NCBI GenBank assembly: GCA_019802505.1
Contig: JAFMOC010000006.1
Location: 2,727,501 to 2,791,500, forward strand
Direction of reading: 5' to 3'
DNA length: 64,000 nucleotides
DNA from: Corydoras sp. C115
Lineage: Eukaryota > Chordata > Actinopteri > Siluriformes > Callichthyidae
Part shown: positions 23,173 through 35,999 of the stretch, piece after piece
Numbering within the stretch: position 1 is the first letter of the stretch
Layout: each line of letters opens with the position of its first letter
Notes under the pieces: generated by a model
What the model was told of the DNA's origin: nothing
Databases searched by the model: none
What the model saw: the letters and a program-made list of their open reading frames with translations, nothing else
Position numbers and translations under genes: made by a program

Positions 23173-26100
23173 GTAAGTTTCCTACAATCTGATAAAATTA
23201 TTGTAAAGTCTTAATATGCATAACTGGCATCAAAGGCAGAAAAATATGGAAGCCTGTTTCACCTACTATGAGATAAAAAAAATGGCAAAAGTATCTCAGA
23301 ATTCTGACTTTTTATCTCAGAATTCTGACTTACTCTTCCATGCAAGTTCAGAGTCTGGATGTTGTTGATGGCACTCAGGCTTTCATAATTCACATAATTA
23401 ACATCACTCATTCTACATCATCTTCGTCTCATTAATTGTCTCCAGCTCTCTCTCTCACTTCTGATAACACTGGCCTTTTGGTTCATTTCCTAGTCACATC
23501 CGTTTAGACTATTGAAATTCTCTTTTGTTAGGTCCCCTGCTTAAGTCCTTCCATAAGTTACAAATGGCTCAGAATGCTGCTGCTCTTATCATTTCTAGAT
23601 TCCCATCCATCCATTCCCATAACTTTTGTTGTTTAACAACTCCATTGGCTTCCCGTTAAATTCAAATCGATTATAAGCTTATCCTGCTCACCTTTAAGGC
23701 TATTCATCATCTTACTGCTTCATATCTCATTGAGTTACTTCACATACATAGACCCAGCCAGGCTCATCTATAAGATTTACTGTTCCTTCAGCGTGTTTGA
23801 TCACCATGTGTTCTAGAGGTTAACTCTTTATCTTTCACAAATCAGACATTCTCAATATTACCTCCCTTTTTAGTCAGCATGCAGTTTTTAGATTGTTCCC
23901 TTCTTTTATGTTTAATTTCTGTTGTTTCATGTTATTTGTATGTTTTTTTTTCTTTATGTATGTGATCCTATGAGCCTTAAAAGGTGCCTAAATTGTTATT
24001 ATTGTTATTATTATTATTATTATTATTAAAATTATTATTATTACCACAAATTACTGATAGTAGAAAAAAATTATCACATTATAAGGCCAGGTTATTTGAA
24101 TGCCAAATGTCAAATTTTAATTGTTAAACTGGTTTATTTTCTTTGCAAAAAAAAGTCTGATTGGCTGAGCCATTTGTCCATTATTGAGAATTATTTGTCA
24201 ATTACTGACATTAATGCACATCTCTGACCATTTTTTTTTATAAACTTTATAAGCGTTGTATAATTGGGCTACTAGATGGCAGTATTTGATCAAAACCAGA
24301 GAAACCAGAAACCTATTACTCAGTATTCAGAGTTTACTTTTAAAACCGGACTAAATTAGACGATCAGTTTATTAAAGATTGTGTCAAGTGTCATTGTAAC
24401 TATTTTATAAAAGCAATATGGCACTCGAGGTTATGCATTATTGTGAATGAATCACAGGAAAGAGAAGTAACTGCACTCTCTGCCTAATAACACCTGTTTT
24501 CTGTAATTTATTTACAATAATGCAAGCCCTCTCTTGCCTTATTGCTTTAATATTACTGTCAACTACCGAAGTTGGGACAAATACAGAAAGTATTGTAAAG
24601 GAAAGAATTAAAATTTATATGTATAAAGGGTTTGGGAAAATTGGATTTTTTTTTTTTGGTACTTTCTTAAAATTTTGCTCTGAAGATGTACAATGCTTGA
24701 AATATGACTTGTGGCTCTTTATTAGGTTGTATGAGGCCGTTTTTTGTTCAGCATGGCAGAGTGAATGGGACTGAGACAAACAGAGGGCTGTTCCCCATAG
24801 GCACTGTTCTGCAGTACAGTTGTGAATCTACTTACAGTTTGGAGGGTTCCAGCATTATCGTCTGCACCAAGGAGGGGCTTTGGTCTTCACCTCCACCACG
24901 TTGTCTCCACAATGTTTGTAAGTTTCAGTTATTAGTCAGAATATGTTTGGCTGATTTTTGCCTATATTTAACATGCCAAAATGTTTTTGGCTGACCTCAG
25001 ATTTAAATATAACAAAACAGATTATTTTGTTTATTAAAATCAAACTTTGATTCTTGCTGCAATGTGCCCTTGTGTAAGGCACCTAACCCCAATTGCTCGC
25101 CAGGCACCTGATACAGGGCTAAAAAAAATAAATTAAATTAAACCATGTTAGAAGTTTAAAATGAAAAATCTCTTTTTGACATTTGTTAGAGTGGATATTT
25201 AAATTGGAGAATTTAAATTATAGTTATGTATTTGTTTACTGTCCACTTTTGCATATCACATCACTTTCAATTGTGTATCATGATATCTATTTAATTATGA
25301 CTTGCTTATGATATTTCAGTGATAAATCTAGTGCAGTAATAAAAAGTTCACTTCTTTTTCTGGGGTCATTAGTTAAAATGTGTCTGTATTTAGTTTACTC
25401 ATGTATCATTTGGCTTTTTTGTATAGTCCGAGACAATTTTAAGAATTTTTCCTTTCACCAATTCTGTTATGTTTTAAAAGGGGCTGAAACTGCTGAAGAG
25501 TAGAACTTTTAATACTGGGTTTACTTTTAGACTTTTGGCCCCTATAGTATTTGAATTTATAAATGGTTCCGTCAGTGAATGTAAATCAGTGTGAATGGAG
25601 TGCAGGGATGTGAGGGGTGGAGACGGAGCTTACGGCAATGAACATTAATTAAAGAAGTAATAATGCACATGCCGGCAGCTTTGCTGATGAACTTTTGCAG
25701 CCTTTATAAGCTGAAACAGCAGCGGTGGCTTCAGTATCGGTTGCACCAGCCATCAACCATATTTTTTTGATGTACTTTTAACACAGTCTTTTATTAAAAC
25801 CCATTCGTGTAAGTGTGAAATCCTGTTTTTGGACCTTATTCATTATCAGCCTATGACAATCAAATATTAGTACTGTTTCATTATTTCGATATGTGTAATA
25901 TAAATTTGTATATTCTTCACAATTACCATGTAATTAAAACAATGACTTTTTTTCTTATCAGATTGTGTTTCCCCAATTGTGCCAGAAAATGGGGGATACA
26001 CCTGCCATCCTTCACCATGTCGCCATTTGAGTCATGGTACATTGGTAAAGTATTTCTGTAATGAAGGTTACATCTTAAAAGGAGATTACAAATATCTTAC

Positions 26101-29100
26101 CTGTCAAAGGGGTCAGTGGAGTGGACCCATGCAGACCAGCTGTGTGCTTAATAAAGGTCAGTGGTAATATTCTGTTTCTTTAATGTCTATTTTTGCCATG
26201 TATTTATTAAGCAGCCATAGAGAGGAATCGGTTCAGAGTATAGTGGCAAAGTAACTAGCCCAGAAACACTCTTCATGGTAATTGTAACAGATAATGTGCA
26301 GATTTGTTAATGTGTTCAAGGGTCTTTTTTTACTTAATGATGCAAGTCAAGTTAATTACAAACTCAATGTAATCATTTTAGAATTATTATTGACTAATAT
26401 ATATATGCCATTTGGTGACACTTTTTTGTGTTTTCTCATATGGAAATTGTTATCATTGTGAAAAAATTTAATTATCAATGTTCAAAGTTCTTTTATCATG
26501 CCACCTTAATTTAACTTGAGTAGATGTTTTATGATTTTTCTGTATGTGTGCTTTTCATTATAAGGTTGCATGAGGCCGTTTTCCATTCCACATGGCACAG
26601 TGAACAGCACTGAGACGAACACAGGCTCATCGTCTGTAGGCACTGTCTTGCAGTACAGCTGTGATTCAGGTTACAGTTTGGAGGGTTCCAGCATCATCGT
26701 CTGCACCAAAGAGGGCCTCTGGTCTTCACCTCCACCACGCTGCCTTCATAATAACAGTGAGTAAAGATCATGCAGAAAAAGGTTTTTTTTAAGTCTTGTA
26801 GGGCTGCACGATTTGTATAAAGCATCATTGTGAACAATATTGTGATTTGTGATTGATTGGTTCCATCCTTTGGAATTATAAAGAAAAATGTACATAATAC
26901 TAATGATTTTAAATGTATATAGTCCTAACAAAAACAACTAAATAAGTCCTGAGTGTTTTTAAAAGAAGTTGATGTTTAACACATTGTCAGATGCACACAT
27001 ATTGTGCCTCTGAACGGACTTTTCTATTTTAATTTTTGTCTGTGTTCTAATCCTGGTCTTTCTCTTTGCTCCTCTTAGTTAATTAATTATTGTTAATTAA
27101 CTTGTTCATCATTGTCATCATCCTCAGCCGTGTCTGCCCGTCATGTGATTTTTTTGACTAACAATGTATATTACACCCTCCCTTTCCTCATGTCACGTTC
27201 CTAACACTTACGTTAGTCATAACTTCTGTGCGTGCATGCCTATCCGGTGTCTTCTGCATTAAAGCCTTTTTCATTACAAGCCTTCACCTTTTGGACATTG
27301 TTCATTACCTTGTTAAGTGTGTGCACAATGCACACAATTGGGTTGTGTTCTTTTATCAGATTACCTCATCACTCAAATTTTACATTGTAAATAAGATTAA
27401 ATTAATAATACAGCACTGTTTTCTTATATACTTTGTGATTTAGGGTGAATGATCCATCAAACAACAAAACATTAGAATACAACTCTCAAACATTTGTCTT
27501 ACAGTGTGCAGCCCTCCTTTTGAACCAGAAAATGGGGGATACACCTGCCATCCATCTCCATGTCATCGACTGACACATGGCACAGTTGTGGAATATTTCT
27601 GTGATGAAGGTTACACGTTGAAAGGCGATTACAAATATCTTACCTGCCAAAATGGAAATTGGAACAGTCCAATACATATCAGCTGTGTGCTAAATGAAGG
27701 TAATTACACTTTTGTATCCTTAAATACTCATTACTGTCAATTGGGTAAAACAGTTCCTATTTGTGCTTTTATAAAGGATACAATTGGACAGAGAAAGTAA
27801 CTTCAATGAAGAAAAAAAATAGTTTGAAGCCTGTAACGTTAGTCATGCTCGTAGAGTAAGGGTTGGCAGCCCATGGCTTTTGTTTGTCTGAATTTGGCTT
27901 CCTGTATCAAAAAAATTTAAACACGATAACAATTATTTTTACATTTTGCAGTCATTGTTGAAGATCATGCTTACATAATCCAAGTGTTGGTATGAAGCCT
28001 GTTCACTAATTCATTCAATCATGAAGACATAATTAAACACTACATTGTGGCAAGGAGATGCTTTGCAAAACTGCAACTGCAACTGGTTGTGGTGGAAGCG
28101 GCATGGGGTATTGGGTGGAGCCATCAAAAAATATTACACCTGAAGCTACTCTGGCTGATCACCATGTCCTGTTGGGAGATTGCCAACCCGACACCAAAAT
28201 GACAGGACTGGTGGGATGTGGATCTGGCGCGGTTGGGTTATATTACTTCTGTTAAAGCCCAGAGTATTTAATGTAGCCTCGTCGGGTGTCATAATAATAC
28301 CTGTTCTGTTGCGCAGTTTTGCCTCTGGTCCTCATTCCTGCCCACCCCGTTACAGTGGTCTAGATGGCTTATGATAAAGATCACACAGACTGCTTATGAT
28401 AAAAATGTTTTTGTGGTACCTACATATTAGGCTTAGTTGCAACTTAGTTGACATTTTTCTTTATTATTTAGACATGAAATCCTTTATTTATACGAACAAA
28501 AATAATAAGACGAATAAAAATTATTATCAATGCTTTCATTAGCACAATTTTTTCAGATGTGATAATATATAAAAATGGTTTTCTGAGTACCAGTTAGCCC
28601 AGTGGTTCTTTAACTTTTCGGACCAAGTACCACAAGAACAACATATAGCAAACATCAATTAGATGTATATTAAAACAATGATGTCCAAAAATATGGATTG
28701 AAGGTGATTTGAATGCTTGAAATTACCCTTTATAGTATGTACACCTGTGTGACTTGAGTGTGCCCAGTGATAGATTGGCGCCCCGTTCTGAGTATATCTG
28801 CCCAGCGCCCGAAATGTTCTCCCCTGGATGGGCATGGCGACCCCAATAGAGGATTAAGCGGAAGATAATGATTGAATGAACACATAACCTTGAGTAGCGT
28901 TTATAAAATGGTTGCAAACACTATAATAGAAAACAAGGTTGATTCATGAATGCTTTTTTTTTTTTTAAAACAAAAATGCTACTAAACTGGACTTTTGCGA
29001 CGTAATCTAGTACGTTTTTTAAAGTGAACACTAATCATGTTTCTCTAACAATCATCCATCCATCTATTATCTTCCGCTTTATCCTATATTAGGGTCGCGG

Positions 29101-32100
29101 GAGGGTTCCCCATGCGTTTCGGGCGCTGGGCAGTTACACCCAGGACAGGGCGCCAATCTATCTCTAGGCACACACTCACTCACACAGACACATACACTCT
29201 ATATGGGGCAATTTGGAGAACTCAATTGACTTGATCCATGTTTTTGGACTGTGGGAGGAAACCAGAGACCCCGGAGGAAACCCCACGCGGACACGGGGAG
29301 AACATGGAAACTCCACCCAGATGGGGATTCGAACTGGGAATCCCTAGCGCTGAGAGGCAAACGTGCTAACCACTAAGCCACCGTGCCGCCGTTTCTCTAA
29401 CAATCATTTTTACTTTTAAGTTACAGAATGCAGTTTATCCATACCATATATCAGTATCTATATCTATACAAGTATATCCATACCATTATCTGGTGTAACA
29501 CATTGTGCTATTTTGCATACCACCAGTGGTACACATACCACAGTTTAAGAACCACTGAGTTAGCCCATTCAGCACTTGAACTGATTAGAACAAAGGCAAG
29601 TAAGCTGGTGAATCAGGCTATATACATTCTGTATTCTTTAAAAAAAAAAAAAACATACCTATTTTCATCTATAACCTGTTTTCGGTCATCTTCATACATC
29701 TTAATTGTAATAATATAATAGTAATTTCATAGATTTTGGTTGAGTACTTTTTTTCACACTGCCTTGTCTCGCATGAAGACTATTATCAATCAAAATTGTT
29801 TAAATAAATTTTTAATTTAATTGCAAAACTACAATATTGTTTTTTATACTTGCAGAAATATGCTTAACCAAAAAAAAATGCTGTTCATGTAATTGTAACA
29901 ATGTAACATGCATTGTTTAGACAGGTTTCATCTTTTATTATGAGTGTATATGAGGTTATATATATTAAAATTATATTTTAATGAATTAAATCTGTGACCT
30001 GTTGCAGTTGCATTATTGCACATTATGGCTGACCTAATGATTGTGATTGGATTATTTGTACATAATTGTTAAACTATCAATATTTTGCCAAAATAAAAAA
30101 TAGTCAATGAAGCCATGAATAGTCTGAAGAATTAGGTATATGTTAACTGCATCAATGGGAATTAAGATCATTTTCATCATTAAGTATAAAAAAAAAAGTT
30201 TAAAAAGCAGAGGTTTTGTTTGCTGAACTGTTTTTCTTTGTTCTGAGCAGAACACCATGTAGCACCCATCCTGGGAATGGACACACTGTCAATAGTGGCC
30301 ACCACAGCCAGCTCAGTGGCACTTGTCCTTCTGCTGGTCGTATCGTTTGTCCTTCTGCAACCCAAACTAAAGTCTTTACACAGTGCATGGTAAGCTTCCT
30401 ACTTTTTTTATATTTTGATGTGTAGCAGATTGGGACTAGTTTGAGAGAAAAAAAAACTTAGCTTTCTAATTCTTTTTTTTAATATGATTAGCTTGAATAT
30501 TGATGTCTGTATATTTATTTTTGTTAGATTTTAAGTTTTTACTGTTAAGTTTTTCAATCATGAATTCTGTTTTTGAGAAAACTAAGACTTGGTCTCAAAA
30601 TAAGACAAATTTTTCTCATTTTACCATGAAATTTAGATTAATAAGAAGAAAATGGTAAATCTTGTTGCTGTTGGAAATCATAATTGACTATTCTATTTTA
30701 CTTTATTGGTACAATAAATCAATGATAGAATGAAAAGTACCCCCACACAGATATGTATCACACTTGCTGTTGATCCCGCATAGGAAACACACAAATGTGC
30801 TGAATGGAACCAGGAAGCAGGGCATAAGAAGCAGTGGTTTATTAAAGGCACCAAACACATAACAGAATGCATGGCCAAAAACACCAATGAACATACAAAG
30901 CTAATTAATATAAAATAAGGCAGGGCTGAGGCAAAGAAGTAATTAATTGAAACCAATCAAATGCAGAAAGACAACAACATATAAGAATCATAACTTCTTG
31001 ACCCTTTGGTTATCTGTAATTTATTAGGTTTAATTCAGTAAAATCTGAAAAAGCAGCACAATCATTTTTGTTAGTCTTTACATTGGGTTGCATTTAAAAA
31101 GACATTATTAAGTCATAGCTTGATAAAAAAAATTATATTTTTAATTTTCTTGTTTTCTGTTGTGTTCAGTACTAAAATACATTTATGAATTATTCTGTAT
31201 TATCAAAAATAAATACAGAAAATTAATGTAAAAACGCTTTGTTTGGTTAAGAATTCAGTAACTGGTTTATAATATTAGCAATAAATAAAGACTAAATAGT
31301 GTATTCTTAATTCCCAGCCAATTCAAACCTTAAAACGTTTTTGTCCATATGTGACAATCCTGATTACGGTTTTAGGAATTGTGCTCACTCCAAAGAGCGG
31401 TCCTTCTGCAGCGGTTGCCATTATGAACAATTACTAATGCTGCTTACGCACAGAGGCTTGTGCGAGTGGAAAACATTAAGCATTAAAACGTTTTTGTTTT
31501 TCCAATGCAACTTGTAGTTTAGGGCGGCACGGTGGCTTAGTGGTTAGCACGTTCGCGTCTCCGCGCTAGGGATTCCCGGTTCGAATCCCCATCTGGGTGG
31601 AGTTTCCATGTTCTCCCCGTGTCTGCATGGGTTTCCTCCGGGTTCTCCGGTTTCCTCCCACAGTCCAAAAACATGGATCAAGTCAATTGAATTCTCCAAA
31701 ATTGCCCCATATAGTGTGTCTGTGTGAGTGTGTGCCCAGCGATGGATTGGCGCCCTATCCTGGGTCTATCTGCCCAACGCCCGAGACTTTCTCCCCTGGA
31801 TGGGCATGGGGAACCCCACCGCGACCCTAATAGAGGATAAAGCGGAAGATAATGAATGAATGAAAACTTGTAGTTTATTAAGGCTTAAAATAGCTTCCTA
31901 AGATCAAACAAAAGAGTTAAACAATGCCAAAATTGTGAATATGGTGTATTGAATGTGTTTTTCTAAGTCAGTACTTACAGTACTCTAGAGTTCCAAAAAC
32001 AGAGTGATTTTTTTTTTATACTATTATTTATTAATTTCACACCCTTTTAGGATGATGTTCTACCCCACCCCCACCCTCTCCAAGCCAGCTATGAGCAATG

Positions 32101-34423
32101 TTTGAACTGAAAAAATATGATCTGAATCTGAAGAAAATATAAAACTGAAAACTAAGAATAAAAATATGTGTAAATATGTGAAAATGTCGATTTAATACAT
32201 TTCAGTAAAAATTCAAGTCCTTTATTGAACAAACCCATTATTCAATGTTCAGTTCAACTTTACTTGTTCAGATATCTTGTGGAAATCTAACCTTGATCCT
32301 GTAAGATGATGCACAACTTAGTATTAATACATCAATAAGTCTTTTTTTAAAATGCTCAGTTTTTTACCAATGGCTTCTCATTTTCCAGTAGGCGTGAAGT
32401 GGGAGGCTCAGAGTCAGTGACTATAATGGTAGAAGGTGTGCAGGTGACATTGCCATCTTATGAAGAGGCTGTATCTGGAGCCAGTGGTACTGTTACGGAT
32501 CATCCTCAGTCAACCTCATACCTAGAGTCATTGGAACAGCTTTCAGCCCAGACTTCCGTGATGACACATTCAGAGGATACAGAGTCGGGTCAGCCTCCCT
32601 CCACTTCTTCGTCGTCCTTGAGTTTGGATGGTGCGCAGGGAGCAATAGCAGTGTCTTCACTGTTTCACTGTCAGAATCCAGATTGTAGTGAACAGGACAC
32701 CCTGTTTTCACCACATTACTCTGAACAAGATGTAGCTGATGGTAAAATCTCAGTCTTTTTCTTCTTTTTACAATGATTGCTTTTTTGGTAACTGTGTGGC
32801 TTAAGTTTCTGGCACAGTTTTCACTATTTAAGATATTTTGAAAATAATGGCAGTTAAGCAAGAACCTAAAGTATACAGTATGAAATAGTATGTCAATACT
32901 TAATTATTTGAACGTTATAATCTTTGTTAATCATTTGCCAACCCAGTTTCATGTACTGTAGAGATTTGTTCTTATATATGTTAATACACCATATTAAATA
33001 TTGTTTATTAAATTTATTGATTACTTACTGTTACAAACACTTATCAGGTTTGATAATATTTGTGTAGCTAGTTTTTCCTTAACTACTGACATGTGGTGTT
33101 CTCTTATTTGTACGTCACTTTAGATTTAGTCATTTAGCAGACGCTTTTATCCAAAGTATGTTATAATTTATACAATAAATCCCAAGTATGCAGACAGCCT
33201 AACTAATCATAACATATAATTTTGTGTCGGTTTTTACAATAGGGAAAAAAATGTAATCAATTCAAGTTGGATGGTCAGTGATATCAGTGACAAATATTCC
33301 TCATGCCAAGTGTAAATATTGTGGTGGAGGAATTATTATTATTATTATTATTTTATTTGTAGCCACAGGACCAACCTTATACCAGAATCTGATCAGTAAT
33401 TTAAGCTGAACTGAAATTGGGCCATGTTAAAGGGCAATGATCCAGAGCACATTGACATGGAGATAAGTAAAGAATGGCTAAAGAGGTGCTGGAATGGTCT
33501 TTTCAAAGTCCAGATTTTAAAATGTGGGACAGAATTTCTTTAAAATTATAATATATAATTTTGAGTTATTAAATATAATATATTATTGTGTCTACATTAT
33601 TTTCAAATTCAATTGCACCTGGGGCTAAAACACAAAGCAAACATTTATTGGACACACTAAAAGTAAATGTTTTCTGAACAGTTAGGAATAAAAACTGGCA
33701 GGAATATTATTCTACTATAAATAAACCTTTATATAACTTAAAATACTTTGTTCTCTTTAAAAATATCTCTTGTCAAAATTATAAAAGTTACAACTCTGAA
33801 CATACTGGAAAACATCAAAATGATGCTTTTCCACAAAAGTTGAAATAACAAATCAAAACATTCAGTTTTCTTTGGTCTTGGGGCATTTTAGAAAATTAAA
33901 CTTATACTGTAAATATAAAAAAATATATATAAAATGTTCCTGTCAAAATCATACAAAATGTTTAAAATTAGCATGGTCCGAAAAATAAATAGTCTGACCA
34001 TTAAAAACAAAAATAATAGATCAATTTAAAATATTCTCATGGGCTGGATATAATTGTATTATGGGCCCGATACGGCCCACTGGCCTTGAGTTTGCTCTAA
34101 ATGTTGAATAATACTTATAAGTTGGATTTTTGTTGTTATCTGAGGTTTGTTTGAAAAACAGCCTATTATTTGTTTGGCCATAATGTACAACTCCAGACCC
34201 TCAGCTAAATGAGTATTAGATTCTAACAACCTGATCTAAAATTTTGAATGGGGGGTGTTCAGTGAATTTAAGCTTTTGACTTGTGATAATTTGACTGTGA
34301 TAATCAGGTGTCTGTGTACCTTATCCTGTACATAAGAGCAAATGATTGGTAAGGTCATGTTGCACTAAAACTGGTGTTCCTTCATTTCTCCCACTAGACA
34401 TTCCCTTGTTGAAGGAGTCCTGA
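23046..34423 (+). CDS. susd6: susd6, sushi domain-containing protein 6 with four sushi domains
   Basis: Single-pass type I membrane protein. Eight coding exons join without frame break into 472 codons plus stop (467 from the second Met at 23061). Order: signal peptide (LCLCLLLFLSVLPAAQSS), sushi A1, B1, A2, B2, one transmembrane helix (SSVALVLLLVVSFVLLQP), basic stop-transfer, and a cytoplasmic tail with an LPSYEEAV WW-binding-like motif and a terminal DDIPLLKES with an acidic dileucine. The ENGGY...KGDYKYLTC sushi, transmembrane helix, LPSYEEAV and DDIPLLKE match human SUSD6 (DRAGO/TMIP), reported as a p53-induced membrane protein and an MHC-I down-regulator via WW-type ubiquitin ligases. 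Human has one sushi; here a two-exon unit is duplicated. Next to slc10a1, as in human 14q24. In both start choices the frame is the same. Confidence 0.93.
23281..23340 (+). repeat. AGAATTCTGA minisatellite fragment
   Basis: Two units of TCTCAGAATTCTGACTTTTT, flanked by ATGGAAGCCTGTTTCACC and CTTCCATG; same family as 58455-58680. Confidence 0.75.
23440..24040 (+). mobile_element. L2-type LINE 3' fragment
   Basis: A decayed reverse-transcriptase C-terminal region: GGTCCCCTGCTTAAGTCC, AGAATGCTGCTGCTC and CATTGGCTTCCCGTTAAATT correspond to the '...LPLIQNAAAR...LHWLPV' stretch of L2/CR1-like elements. Ends in TTATTATTATTATT. In susd6 intron, sense orientation. Confidence 0.7.
24726..24917 (+). 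CDS. susd6: susd6 exon, sushi A1
   Basis: 192 bases, phase 1-1. CMRPFFVQHGRVNGTETN ... GTVLQYSC ... SIIVCTKEGLWSSPPPRC: four sushi cysteines and the conserved Trp. One N-glycosylation sequon (NGT). Donor GTAAGT after AATGTTT. Confidence 0.9.
25050..25130 (+). repeat. SINE-like fragment
   Basis: GTGCCCTTGTGTAAGGCACC and TAACCCCAATTGCTCG match the fish 'cttgagcaaggcccttaaccc' repeat, better preserved at 58150-58310. Confidence 0.55.
25962..26156 (+). CDS. susd6: susd6 exon, sushi B1
   Basis: 195 bases, phase 1-1. ENGGYTCHPSPC ... YFCNEGYILKGDYKYLTC ... TSCVLNK: six cysteines, the same extended sushi type as the single human SUSD6 domain. Confidence 0.92.
26565..26756 (+). CDS. susd6: susd6 exon, sushi A2 (duplicate of A1)
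   Basis: 192 bases, same length and phase as A1. By hand count 51 of 64 residues match A1; only three differ from GTVLQYSC to the exon end. Donor GTGAGT. Confidence 0.9.
27505..27699 (+). CDS. susd6: susd6 exon, sushi B2 (duplicate of B1)
   Basis: 195 bases, same length and phase as B1; 45 of 64 residues match by hand count. ENGGYTCHPSPC and LKGDYKYLTC are identical. Donor GTAATT. Confidence 0.92.
28684..28880 (+). mobile_element. 5'-truncated SINE
   Basis: Diverged plus copy starting at GTCCAAAAATATGGATTGAA and ending GGAAGATAATGATTGAATGA. Confidence 0.75.
29056..29390 (-). mobile_element. tRNA-derived SINE, full length
   Basis: Perfect 17-bp duplication GTTTCTCTAACAATCAT at 29039-29055 and 29391-29407, the longest in the window. 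Head and box B intact (box B ends ...AGTTCGAATCC). Confidence 0.94.
30251..30389 (+). CDS. susd6: susd6 exon, transmembrane segment
   Basis: Encodes HHVAPILGMDTLSIVATTAS then the hydrophobic stretch and LLQPKLKSLHSA; closely matches the human transmembrane exon. Donor GTAAGC, phase 2. Confidence 0.93.
31522..31864 (+). mobile_element. tRNA-derived SINE, full length
   Basis: GGCGGCACGGTGGCTTAGTG head, GAATGAATGA tail; 13-bp duplication AACTTGTAGTTTA at 31509-31521 and 31865-31877. In susd6 intron 7. Confidence 0.94.
32389..32741 (+). CDS. susd6: susd6 exon, cytoplasmic tail
   Basis: 353 bases: RREVGGSESVTIMVEGVQVT, LPSYEEAVSGASG, then a Ser/Thr/Glu-rich low-complexity tail. Acceptor CCAG; donor GTAAAA. 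LPSYEEAV is the conserved WW-domain-type motif. Confidence 0.93.
33118..33165 (+). repeat. interspersed repeat fragment
   Basis: TTTAGTCATTTAGCAGACGC and TTTTATCCAAAG, the same terminal motif as at 3241 and 17609. Confidence 0.7.
34398..34423 (+). CDS. susd6: susd6 last coding exon
   Basis: Short terminal exon DIPLLKES plus TGA, equal to the human DDIPLLKEA C-terminus. Acceptor CCCACTAG. Confidence 0.93.
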
Positions 34424-35490
34424 AAGTTCTGGAGGACAACACCTCACAACACCGACAGAAAGTCTGCTGAGATTTAAACAAAACTGCACCTCCGTAACAC
34501 ACAACCCATCTCAGGTCAGATGTCACAAACAAGAACTTCTACACACACGCACACACACATACATTCTTCTATTCTTCCTTCTATTGGCTAAGTTGTACCA
34601 GTTTGACATGGAGCACAGACTCAACACTGCACAAAAGATCAGATTTTTATTACAAGCTTTACTTTTTATTTCTTATGAAAACACAGTTAAATGAAGCTAT
34701 GTTCTAAGGAGTTACAGCCCCCAACACGCACCACATTATGAACATACACATCACTTGACCTTGTAACTGATGCATGGACACTTTTGCTAGCACTGAGTTT
34801 GTTTTGCCTAAGCTTAGACGAATGAAGGATTAAAAATGTCATCCCATTTGTATTTGTTTTATGACATTATAGTTAAGGGCTAACTCATCCTTGATTATAC
34901 GTTTGTTTTTATTTTCAATTATTAATTTAATTTGTTTGTCATATGTCTTTATATATGTTTTATATCATTGCTTATACTGTTTAAAAATATCTTTGAAATA
35001 TTTGGACGTGTACATTTAAACTGATGTAATGAGGCATGTCAACAGCTAATGAAAGTCAATTAAAAAGATATAGACATGTCAATTTTTCCTAAGCTTTACA
35101 AGCAGCAAACAACAAATGTTTAGGAATTAGTGTTTTATTATATTTATCTCTGAACAGTGAGAATTGTATTCAAGTACATTTAGAAATGACTGGATATAAA
35201 GTGCTATTAAATAGCAGTGGCATTTTTTTAATTATAGACAAAGGAATGAACCCAGGAAGTTTCTATTAGCTTTGTAGTTGTAGATTTTACAATTCTTTGA
35301 ATTTGCAAACTTAAGTAAAGGGATTTATTTTATACCAAAAGTCATGTACTGTATACGATCTGTTTTCATTTTTAAAACAAAATGAAATGTCTTGTAAGTC
35401 ATAATTGCTTTATATAGGATTAATTTATCTGTTATGTTGTAAATATCTTGTGATGGTTTCTGATTAAATATCACTTATTTGTGCAAATCT
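34424..35490 (+). other. susd6: susd6 3' untranslated region (estimated)
   Basis: AT-rich non-coding sequence after the stop, with a CA-rich run at 34541-34560. A likely poly(A) signal ATTAAA lies at 35463-35468 with GT-rich sequence downstream. End point is an estimate. Confidence 0.5.
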
Positions 35491-35999
35491 TCATTTAGTG
35501 TTTGTCTTAGTAATGTAGTTTGTAATAATTTTGCTGCACATAAACTTTTAAAAGTACATTTTGATAAGTATTTTAGATTTCTACAGTCACTACAGAATTC
35601 TACTTAAAATTAATGAAAACAAAAATAAATGTAAAGACAAATAAGATTCTAGGCATATTAGGAAAGAAAATTCAGTGTACAAGTTCTGTCCTAAACTTCT
35701 GAAAGCACCACACTTTTTGCTCATCATTTTTAATATGGTATTGCAAAAAAATAACATATGACAGATTTTCTTTTTCTTTTATGGTGCATAAAAAGATGAT
35801 TTTTGTGAAGCATATCTAAAACTCATTCAATTAAATTATATTAATTTATTGTTAAAATGTATGGTCACAGAACCTGATAACCTCTTGGACTTGGCTGAGT
35901 GTAAGAAAACATTGCTGCAGCCAGAAAGTTGTTTACTGAAAGAATGGAAAGTCTTAAAATTGTAGTAGCAAAAACCTTAAAGTGTAGCAAATGATTTTA

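Larger units (their letters stand above)
28600..29557 (+). mobile_element. hAT (Charlie-like) non-autonomous element
   Basis: Termini CAGTGGTTCTTTAAC and GTTTAAGAACCACTG are inverted repeats with one mismatch, and an exact 8-bp duplication AGTTAGCC flanks it at 28592-28599 and 29558-29565. The CAGTGGTTC start and 8-bp duplication are hAT hallmarks. Contains two SINE copies and no transposase. Confidence 0.82.

Noticed and set aside
28040..28260. Open frame with Gly-rich CGGSGMGYW sequence in susd6 intron 6
   Set aside because: No splice sites in the susd6 frame, no recognised family; sits between known exons whose phases already join.
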